51,809 bases of DNA from Acidimicrobiia bacterium. GTDB lineage: Bacteria > Actinomycetota > Acidimicrobiia > Spongiisociales > UBA5794. The position numbers and the translations under genes are program-made. The DNA lies in the NCBI GenBank assembly GCA_026985095.1, contig JALSQW010000012.1:1-51809 (forward strand). Direction: 5' to 3'. This document shows positions 33,802 through 43,521 of this stretch, one piece after another; the first letter of the stretch is position 1; each line of letters opens with the position of its first letter. The notes below the pieces were generated by a model. That model had not been told where the DNA came from and did not search any database. It was given only the letters and a program-made list of their open reading frames with translations.

Positions 33802-35085
33802 TCAGCGTGCCCCGAATCCGGTGAGCACGGTCCAGATCGACTTGCCGAGGATCTGGACGTCGAGCCACAACGACGCGTGCTTGACGTAGTAGAGGTCGTA
33901 GGTGAGCTTCTCGACCGTGTCGGCCTCGTCGTCCGCGTAGCCGTAGTTGACCTGGGCCCATCCGGTGACCCCGGGGCGGACCAGGTGACGGGTGCCGTAG
34001 AACGGGATAGATCGTTGGAACTGGTCGACGAAGACGGGCCGTTCCGGCCGGGGTCCGACCAGCGAGAGATCGCCGCGGAGCACGTTCCACAGCTGCGGGA
34101 CCTCATCGAGCCTGCTCTTGCGCAGGAAGCGCCCGACCGACGTGATGCGCGGATCGTCGATCGCGGCGAACTGCGGACCCGACGCCTCGGCGTCGTGGAT
34201 CATCGTGCGGAACTTGCGCAGGATGAAGCGCTTCCCGTCCTTGCCGACCCGAGCCTGCGAGTAGAGCGCAGGGCCGGCCGAGTCGATCTTCACGAGCAAC
34301 CAGACCGCCGCCGCCACCGCCAGCCACAACGGCGCGGTGAGGGTGACCCCGATCACGTCGATGACCCGCTTCACCGGGGCGTAGCCGCTCCGTGCGACGG
34401 GACGGGTCAGCTCCCATCCTTCGGCCAGATGCACCATCGGGATCCGACCGGTGTGTTCCTCGTAGACGTCGATGAGCGGTCGAACCCGGAAACCTGCGAG
34501 GTTGGAAGACGACACGAACTGGGCCATCTCGTCGCTGAGCACGGCTCGAAGATCCACCACGATCGTCGTTCCCTCCGGGAAGGGTTCCGCCGGCGGTTGC
34601 TCCCCCGGATCGAACACCGCCAGCACGTCGGTGTGGGGCGCGTCGCGAACGTCCTCGGCGAGTTGCTTCTCCTTGGTGACGATCACCATCGCCTCCTCCC
34701 ACGGCCGCTGCCGGTGGACCGCCCGGTGGGCCAACGCCAGGCCGAGCCAGACGCCGGCGGTGACGACCAGGAGCGAGCGGGACCAGTAGGCCCGGGTCGT
34801 GACGAGGCCGAAGGCCGTGAACGCCATCGCCGTGCCGACGATCGCCACGGCCCGTCCGTAGGAAGGGCGGGGAACCGCGTTCGCCCACGACCGTCGGTTG
34901 AGGTACGAACCCAACAGCGCCCCACCCACGACGAAGGCCACGAACGGCCACAGGGAGGCGCCGGCCGGGAGCTGCCAGGCCTCCGGAACGACATGCCCGA
35001 ACACCACCCAGGTCGCGACGAACAGGGCGATCACCATCGCGAGGAGGTCGCTGAGGAGGATCAGGCGAAGGAAGCGTCGTCCCAT
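33802..35085 (-). CDS. Polyprenyl-phosphate hexose-1-phosphate transferase (WcaJ/WbaP type)
   Basis: 427 residues from ATG 35085. About four N-terminal membrane segments (to about 125) are followed by a cytoplasmic domain and, from about 245, the bacterial sugar transferase domain: KRVIDVIGVTLTAPLWL, the KIDSAGPALYSQARVGKDGK loop, FILRKFRTM, SRLDEVPQLWNVLRGDLSLVGPRPE, RPGVTGWAQVNYG. This domain transfers a sugar-1-phosphate from a nucleotide sugar to undecaprenyl phosphate and starts repeat-unit synthesis. The upstream GTG 35094 is unlikely because the -10 hexamer TAGCCT ends one base before it. It heads the minus-strand operon of M15 protein and three glycosyltransferases. Confidence 0.92.
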   Translation of the reverse strand: MGRRFLRLILLSDLLAMVIALFVATWVVFGHVVPEAWQLPAGASLWPFVAFVVGGALLGSYLNRRSWANAVPRPSYGRAVAIVGTAMAFTAFGLVTTRAYWSRSLLVVTAGVWLGLALAHRAVHRQRPWEEAMVIVTKEKQLAEDVRDAPHTDVLAVFDPGEQPPAEPFPEGTTIVVDLRAVLSDEMAQFVSSSNLAGFRVRPLIDVYEEHTGRIPMVHLAEGWELTRPVARSGYAPVKRVIDVIGVTLTAPLWLAVAAAVWLLVKIDSAGPALYSQARVGKDGKRFILRKFRTMIHDAEASGPQFAAIDDPRITSVGRFLRKSRLDEVPQLWNVLRGDLSLVGPRPERPVFVDQFQRSIPFYGTRHLVRPGVTGWAQVNYGYADDEADTVEKLTYDLYYVKHASLWLDVQILGKSIWTVLTGFGAR

Positions 35086-35095
35086 GGGCGCCACC

Positions 35096-35101
35096 AGGCT
35101 A
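35096..35101 (-). promoter_or_regulatory. Putative -10 element for the sugar transferase operon
   Basis: TAGCCT on the minus strand lies 10 nt from ATG 35085, giving a leader of at most a few bases. Confidence 0.4.
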
Positions 35102-35135
35102 CCCGCAGAACACGAGAACCGTGGGAGGATCCGGG

Positions 35136-35141
35136 TATCCT
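35136..35141 (+). promoter_or_regulatory. Putative -10 element for the HIT gene
   Basis: TATCCT lies just upstream of a strong GGAGGAG ribosome binding site (35146-35152) and ATG 35157. Confidence 0.4.
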
Positions 35142-35156
35142 CCTCGGAGGAGACCC

Positions 35157-35576
35157 ATGGCCAGCATCTTCACCAAGATCATCGACGGGGAACTCCCCGG
35201 CCGGTTCGTCTGGCGGGACGACGAGGTCGTGGCGTTCCTGACCATCGCCCCGATCACCCACGGCCACACCCTGGTCGTGCCGGTCGCCGAGATCGACCAC
35301 TGGATCGACCTTCCCGGCCCGTTGCTCCACCGGCTCGCCGACGTGAGCCAGATCGTGGGTCGGGCGATCGATCGGGCCTTCTCGCCCGTCAAGGTCGGGA
35401 TGATGATCGCCGGCCTCGAGGTCCCCCACACCCACGTCCACGTGCTCCCGATCACCACCGAAGCCGACCTCAGTTTCCGCAACGCCCGCCCCGACACGCC
35501 CGCCGCCGAGCTCGACGCTGCCGCCGAGGCGATCCGCTCCGCGTTGCGGGATCTCGGCCACATGCCGGCCACCTGA
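35157..35576 (+). CDS. HIT family nucleotide-binding hydrolase
   Basis: 139 residues. ATG 35157 has GGAGGAG 4 nt upstream. It begins ASIFTKIIDGELPGRFVWRDD, as in HINT-type proteins, and contains the histidine triad VPHTHVHVLPI (about 91-101), which is the phosphate-binding and catalytic H-x-H-x-H motif. HIT proteins hydrolyse nucleotide phosphoramidates or dinucleotides. The gene diverges from the sugar transferase and is not obviously tied to glycan synthesis. Confidence 0.9.
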   Translation: MASIFTKIIDGELPGRFVWRDDEVVAFLTIAPITHGHTLVVPVAEIDHWIDLPGPLLHRLADVSQIVGRAIDRAFSPVKVGMMIAGLEVPHTHVHVLPITTEADLSFRNARPDTPAAELDAAAEAIRSALRDLGHMPAT

Positions 35577-35594
35577 CGACCGGCGCCGCCACGT

Positions 35595-35611
35595 CGCGCC
35601 CGACGGGCGCG
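35595..35611 (+). terminator. Short GC hairpin after the HIT gene
   Basis: CGCGCCC, a 3-nt loop, and GGGCGCG form a perfect 7-bp stem 18 nt after the HIT stop. No U tract follows. It may limit read-through into the SRPBCC gene. Confidence 0.35.
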
Positions 35612-35636
35612 CACCCGCGCCGCGATCGCCCGGGGC

Positions 35637-35642
35637 TATCCT
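35637..35642 (+). promoter_or_regulatory. Putative -10 element, likely leaderless start of the SRPBCC gene
   Basis: TATCCT is followed by 7 nt and then the second of two consecutive ATGs (35650), as in leaderless transcripts. Confidence 0.45.
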
Positions 35643-35649
35643 CCCGATG

Positions 35650-36102
35650 ATGCCGACCGCCACCTTCAGACACTCTGTGCACTCCCCTGCCGATGTCGAC
35701 CGGATCTGGGCGGCGTTGCAGGATCCCCGCACGTGGGAACATGTCGGTCCGGTGGAGAAGGTGTGGGATCCCGAGTTCGACGACGACGGTACCCTCGTGG
35801 GCTACCGCTGGTCGACCTCGATCGGATCGAAGGAGTACGAGGGGCATGCCCACACGGTCGAGCATCGCCGGGGCGAGTGCTTCCGGATCGATCTCGACGG
35901 CGGTGAGATGGGCGGGATCCTCGCCGCCGAGCTCAGCTCCGACGTGGACGGCACCGGCATCGACGTGACGCTCGAGATCCGCACCCAAGGGATGATGTCG
36001 TCGCTGTTGTTCCCGGCGATCCGCGGTGCCATCGCCTCAGGGTTCCCTGAGCAGGTCGAGTCCCTGACGCGTCGGATCTCGGGCCTGGAGGACGGCGCCT
36101 GA
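35650..36102 (+). CDS. SRPBCC (START-like) family protein
   Basis: 150 residues from ATG 35650; ATG 35647 one codon earlier is also possible. The N-terminal RHSVHSPADVDRIWAALQDPRTWEHVGPVEKV is the typical helix-grip start of coenzyme Q-binding/polyketide cyclase-like proteins, and LEIRTQGMMSSLLFPAIRGAIASGFPEQVESL forms the long C-terminal helix. Such proteins bind a hydrophobic ligand. No ligand can be named. It converges with atpC, leaving a 5-nt gap. Confidence 0.75.
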   Translation: MPTATFRHSVHSPADVDRIWAALQDPRTWEHVGPVEKVWDPEFDDDGTLVGYRWSTSIGSKEYEGHAHTVEHRRGECFRIDLDGGEMGGILAAELSSDVDGTGIDVTLEIRTQGMMSSLLFPAIRGAIASGFPEQVESLTRRISGLEDGA

Positions 36103-36107
36103 GTCCC

Positions 36108-36436
36108 TCAGTCCGATTCGCCCTCCGCCGCTTGGCGGAGCTCCGCGGCGAGGCGACGTGCTTCGTCGAGGTCGCCTTCGACGATCTCGGCGCGGTCGGT
36201 GAGGAGGGTCACCGTGTTGCGGAAGATCTGCAGGAACCCGCCGTGGATCCCCGCCGAGATGGTTCCGTCGGCGTGGGTGATGTGCACCGCCCCGGTGGCG
36301 AGCGCCGCCATGGTCGGTTCGTGGTCGGCGAGGATGCCGATGTCGCCCTCGGTGGTCCGAGCCGACACCATCTCGGCGTCACCCGACCAGATGACGGCCT
36401 CGGGCGTGACGATGTCGACGCGGAACGTCTTCGCCA

Positions 36437-36437
<1 letters not shown>
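36108..36437 (-). CDS. atpC: ATP synthase F1 epsilon subunit (short)
   Basis: 109 residues. The N-terminal beta-sandwich is clear (FRVDIVTPEAVIWSGDAEMV, EGDIGILADHEP, GGFLQIFRNTVTLL). After about residue 85 only one short helix (DEARRLAAELRQAAEGE) remains, so the two-helix C-terminal inhibitory hairpin of E. coli-type epsilon appears incomplete. The ATG overlaps the atpD stop by one base. It is the last gene of the atp operon. Confidence 0.93.
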
Positions 36438-38786
<2,349 letters not shown>

Positions 38787-38826
38787 GGCTCAGCAGCCTC
38801 CCCGGTGCGAGTTACGCTGCACGTCC

Positions 38827-40443
38827 TCAGACCTCGTCTTCCAGCTCTTGGGACACCACCGCGTCGCCGACGGCGTCGGCGGCCGCGTTCTCGCCGGCGC
38901 GCACCGCCACCTCGGCGGTCTCGTCGCCGTGGACCTCCGAGCCCCACGTCTCCCCGAACGCCGCGATCGCTGCTCTCAGCTCATCTTCGGGCAACTCGCC
39001 GGTGTCGGCGATCTGGGACAGCAGACCGCCGTAGCGGGCCCGCATGAACTCGCGCAGCTTCTTCTCGAAGGTCTGGACCTGGTCGACGGGGACGTCGTCC
39101 ATGTATCCCTCGGTGACGGCGAAGATCACGACCACCTGATCCTCGATCGGCAAGGGGTCGTACTGTCCCTGCTTGAGGACCTCGACCACGCGACGGCCGC
39201 GCTCGAGCTGGGCGAGGGAGGTCGCGTCGAGCTCGGAACCGAACTCGGCGAAGGCCTCCAGCTCCCGGAACTGGGCCAGGTTGAGACGCAAGGGCCCGGC
39301 GATCTTCTTCATCGCCTTGATCTGGGCGGCGCCACCGACCCGCGACACCGAGATGCCGGCGTTGATGGCCGGCCGGATACCGGAGAAGAACAGGTCGGTC
39401 TCGAGGAAGATCTGCCCATCGGTGATCGAGATGACGTTGGTCGGGATGTACGCGGAGACGTCGTTGGCTTTCGTCTCGATGATCGGCAGGCCCGTCAACG
39501 ATCCTCCGCCGAGCTCGTCGGACAGCTTGGCGCAGCGTTCGAGCAGGCGGCTGTGCAGGTAGAACACGTCGCCGGGGTACGCCTCACGCCCAGGAGGGCG
39601 CCTCAGGAGCAACGAGATCTCCCGATAGGCGACGGCCTGCTTGGACAGGTCGTCGAAGATGATCAACGCGTGCTGACCGTGGTACATCCAGTACTGGCCG
39701 ATGGCCGACCCGGCGTACGGGGCGTACATCTGGAGGGCCGAGGCGTCCGACGCCGAGGCGTTGACGACCACGGTGTAGTCCATCGCACCGACGCTCTCGA
39801 GCACGTCGACGACCTCGGCGACGGTCGAGTTCTTCTGCCCGATCGCCACGTAGATGCACTTCACGTCCTGGCCACGCTGGTTGATGATCGTGTCCACCGC
39901 GATGGCGGTCTTGCCGGTCTGGCGGTCGCCGATGATGAGCTGACGCTGCCCGCGACCGATCGGCGTCATCGAGTCGATGGCCTTGAGGCCCGTCTGGAGC
40001 GGCTCCTTCACCGGTTGACGCTGCACGACCGACGGCGCCTGGGTCTCGAGGAGCCGACGTTCGGTGGCGTTGATGGGGCCCTTGCCGTCGAGCGGGTTGC
40101 CGAGCGGGTCGACGACGCGCCCCAAGAGGGCGTCACCGACGGGAACCGACAGGACCCGTCCGGTGGAGCGGACCTCGTCGCCTTCCTCGATATGGGAGGC
40201 GTCGCCCATGATGACGGCGCCGATCGTGTCGGGGTCGAGGTTCAGGGCGACACCGATCAACCCGCCGGGGAACTCCAGCAGCTCGGACGCCATCGCGTTC
40301 GGCAGCCCAGAGACCCTGGCGACACCGTCACCGACGGATTCGACGTAACCGATGGTCTCCGCCTCGACGGACGGCGACCACCCTTCCAGGTTGGCCCGGA
40401 GCGCCGCAGCGATGTCCCCGGGGTCGAGTGTGATTTCAGGCAT
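38827..40443 (-). CDS. atpA: ATP synthase F1 alpha subunit
   Basis: 538 residues. It has the P-loop [11 protein letters not shown] (about 170-180), the [12 protein letters not shown]-type Walker B region ([33 protein letters not shown]), and the [27 protein letters not shown] motif. Length is slightly above the usual 505-515, with an acidic C-terminal tail (about 505-538) as seen in some actinobacteria. It follows atpH by 6 nt. Confidence 0.97.
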   Translation of the reverse strand: MPEITLDPGDIAAALRANLEGWSPSVEAETIGYVESVGDGVARVSGLPNAMASELLEFPGGLIGVALNLDPDTIGAVIMGDASHIEEGDEVRSTGRVLSVPVGDALLGRVVDPLGNPLDGKGPINATERRLLETQAPSVVQRQPVKEPLQTGLKAIDSMTPIGRGQRQLIIGDRQTGKTAIAVDTIINQRGQDVKCIYVAIGQKNSTVAEVVDVLESVGAMDYTVVVNASASDASALQMYAPYAGSAIGQYWMYHGQHALIIFDDLSKQAVAYREISLLLRRPPGREAYPGDVFYLHSRLLERCAKLSDELGGGSLTGLPIIETKANDVSAYIPTNVISITDGQIFLETDLFFSGIRPAINAGISVSRVGGAAQIKAMKKIAGPLRLNLAQFRELEAFAEFGSELDATSLAQLERGRRVVEVLKQGQYDPLPIEDQVVVIFAVTEGYMDDVPVDQVQTFEKKLREFMRARYGGLLSQIADTGELPEDELRAAIAAFGETWGSEVHGDETAEVAVRAGENAAADAVGDAVVSQELEDEV

Positions 40444-40449
40444 GGTGCG

Positions 40450-40995
40450 TCATCCCCACTGCTCTCGCAGTTCGTCGAGTTGGCTCTTGACCGACCCGTC
40501 GAACACGGTATCTCCGATCTTGGTGACGATGCCGCCGACGAGCGACGGATCGACGATCACTTTGACTTCCACCTTCCGTCCGGTCGCGCGACCGAGCGCC
40601 GCCGAGAGGCGCTCGACCTGCTCCGCGGTGAGGTCCACCGCGGATCGCACTTCGGCGACCACGGCTTCCTCGGACTGTGCGACCAGTTCTGCGAGGCGGC
40701 TCCCCACCTCGACGAGGTGCTTGGCCTGGCCTGAGGACACGACGAGCCCGAGCCCGGCGAACACGGGCAGTGACGCTCGCCGGCCGAGGAGTTCGGCGAG
40801 GATCGCGGTCTTCCGTTCGACAGGAACCCGCGGATCGGTGAGCGTCTGACGGAGCTCGGCGTTGGCATCGATGCCGTTGGCGGCCTGGTAGAACTCGTCG
40901 ACGAGCGCCTCGACATCGTCGTGAGCGCGGAACACCTCCAGCAGCCCTCGGGCGTACCCGTCGACGATCGTCGCCGATGTGGTCGCAGTGTCCAT
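40450..40995 (-). CDS. atpH: ATP synthase F1 delta subunit
   Basis: 181 residues with the family features YARGLLEVFR near the N-terminus, LTDPRVPVERKTAILAELLG, and the C-terminal KVEVKVIVDPSLVGGIVTKIGDTVFDGSVKSQLDELREQW. It is a separate protein, unlike the b-delta fusion in mycobacteria. It links the b stalk to F1. Confidence 0.95.
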   Translation of the reverse strand: MDTATTSATIVDGYARGLLEVFRAHDDVEALVDEFYQAANGIDANAELRQTLTDPRVPVERKTAILAELLGRRASLPVFAGLGLVVSSGQAKHLVEVGSRLAELVAQSEEAVVAEVRSAVDLTAEQVERLSAALGRATGRKVEVKVIVDPSLVGGIVTKIGDTVFDGSVKSQLDELREQWG

Positions 40996-40998
40996 GCG

Positions 40999-41574
40999 CT
41001 ACTGCACCCCGCCCAGGTCCTCGATGTACCGGTCGACCAAGGCCCGCTGCCGCTCGACGTCGAGGCTCTCCGCGACGAGCTTGCCGGCGATCTGGATGGC
41101 GAGGTCGGCCACCTGACCCTTCAGCTCGGCGGCGACCCGCTCCCGTTCGGCGGCGATCTCCTCCCGAGCCCTGGATCTGATGGCTTCGGCTTCGGCTTCG
41201 GCCCGGGCGACGATGTCCGCTTTGACGGCGTCGGCCGATTCGCGTGCTTCGTCGATGATCCGCGCAGCCTCCTCACGAGCACCTGCGAGCTGACTCCGGT
41301 AGTCCTCGAGCAGCGACTCGGCCTCGTGTTTGGCAGCCTCGGCGGCTTCCAACTCGGCCTTGATCGCCCCAGACCGCGCGTCGAGCGTCTGGTTGAGGGC
41401 CGGGATGACCCACTTCCAGGCGAAGAAGAACACGATCGCGAAGGCGATGAGCCCGGCGAACAGCTCTTCGGGAGCGGGAAGCAGCAGGCCGGCGCCACCG
41501 GTGGCCTCTTCTGAGATGGGCACCGGCTCGGCGGTGGCCAGCAGTGTCGCTGCCAGTGCGAACAGGTAGGGCAT
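40999..41574 (-). CDS. atpF: ATP synthase Fo b subunit
   Basis: 191 residues. The membrane anchor is FAGLIAFAIVFFFAWKWVIP (about 39-58), followed by a long charged helix with LNQTLDARSGAIKAELEAAEAAKHEAE. The first ~20 residues (MPYLFALAATLLATAEPVPI) look like a second hydrophobic or signal-like segment before the usual anchor, which is unusual but occurs in some b subunits. There is a single b gene. Confidence 0.93.
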   Translation of the reverse strand: MPYLFALAATLLATAEPVPISEEATGGAGLLLPAPEELFAGLIAFAIVFFFAWKWVIPALNQTLDARSGAIKAELEAAEAAKHEAESLLEDYRSQLAGAREEAARIIDEARESADAVKADIVARAEAEAEAIRSRAREEIAAERERVAAELKGQVADLAIQIAGKLVAESLDVERQRALVDRYIEDLGGVQ

Positions 41575-41583
41575 CGCGATCCC

Positions 41584-42649
<1,066 letters not shown>

Positions 42650-42662
<13 letters not shown>

Positions 42663-43102
42663 TCGAGTTCCCTTTCCGCGCCGTTGACGACGGCCACTGC
42701 CTCGAGGGACAGCAGCACGAGATAGCTCACGACCGCCGAGATGCCCATGGATGCCCGATCGACGCCGGTGGTGTTGGCGACCACCAGCATGGTGAGGGTG
42801 ATGAGCCCCAACCGGATCAGGAACCCGAACAAGGCGGCGGCATGATACAGGCTCAGCGAGATGCGTGCGGCCACCGACAACAGGTACCCGCCGAGGAGGA
42901 AGTTGCCCATGACGATGACGACGCCGACTGCCGCCGAAGCCGCGCCGACGGGACCGGCGAGGAGCCAGGCGACCACGACGACGACCGGCCCGACGAGGAC
43001 GCCCCGCTTGGCGATGTTGCGTCCGATGATGGCCTCGATGGGCCGAACGTCGGGGGCCGGTCGGTAGGCGGTGAGATCGTCGGGGAGATCGCGGTCAGGC
43101 AT
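42650..43102 (-). CDS. AtpI-like small membrane protein of the atp operon
   Basis: 150 residues with four probable membrane segments (about 37-58, 60-78, 88-105, 120-138) in the ATP synthase subunit I pattern, for example GNFLLGGYLLSVAARISLSLYHAAALFGFLIRLGLITLTMLV. These proteins are linked to c-ring assembly or Mg2+ handling. It starts at ATG 43102, overlapping the AtpZ-like gene by 8 nt. The exact family name is less certain than its role in the operon. Confidence 0.75.
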
Positions 43103-43406
43103 CGTATCTCGGCCGTTGTCTGGCTTGTTCTTCGAGATCCTCGGACTGTCGCCACATCCGCCAGAACCCGACGCCGATCCCGGCGATCGCCCACAGCAGG
43201 GTCATGACCGGCCGGGTGCCGAAGAGCCCGTCGAGGACGAACCCGATGAGGAGGCCGGCGACGATCGACGAGATGAAGTCGGCGCCTTCCGAGAACCCCC
43301 CGGTGATCTTGTCCTTGGGCGGCACGATGGTCGGTTTCGCGCTCGGCATCTCGTCGTTCCTGTCGGGGTCGAGTCGCTCGTTCATGGGCGGTGCCGCGGT
43401 AGCCAT
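43095..43406 (-). CDS. AtpZ/AtpI family membrane protein, first gene of the atp operon
   Basis: 103 residues, or 96 if translation begins at ATG 43385 (MNERLD). Two membrane segments separated by a short loop, FISSIVAGLLIGFVLDGLFGTRPVMTLLWAIAGIGVGFWRMW, match the AtpZ/ATPase gene 1 family. It helps assemble the Fo rotor. A TTGCCT-16-TATCGT promoter lies just upstream. Confidence 0.82.
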   Translation of the reverse strand: MATAAPPMNERLDPDRNDEMPSAKPTIVPPKDKITGGFSEGADFISSIVAGLLIGFVLDGLFGTRPVMTLLWAIAGIGVGFWRMWRQSEDLEEQARQRPRYDA

Positions 43407-43434
43407 GTGAACCGCTTCACGAGAGGCGGCCGGG

Positions 43435-43462
43435 ACGATAGTTGCACCCCGGATGCAGGCAA
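43435..43462 (-). promoter_or_regulatory. Putative sigma-A promoter of the atp operon
   Basis: On the minus strand TTGCCT (43462-43457) and TATCGT (43440-43435) are separated by 16 bp. Transcription would begin near 43428, about 22 nt before ATG 43406. It is the best -35/-10 pair seen in the window. Confidence 0.6.
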
Positions 43463-43480
43463 AATCCCCATCCGGGTGCA
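43443..43480. repeat. Near-perfect inverted repeat covering the atp promoter
   Basis: TGCACCCCGGATG (43443-43455) and CATCCGGGTGCA (43469-43480) are inverted copies differing by one missing G, with a 13-nt spacer that contains most of the -35 element. It could be an operator, or a terminator for the upstream secreted protein gene; no U tract follows. Confidence 0.65.
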
Positions 43481-43521
43481 GGCTACCCGTTCGCCGGAAG
43501 GTACCCGAATCAGGTGGCCGA

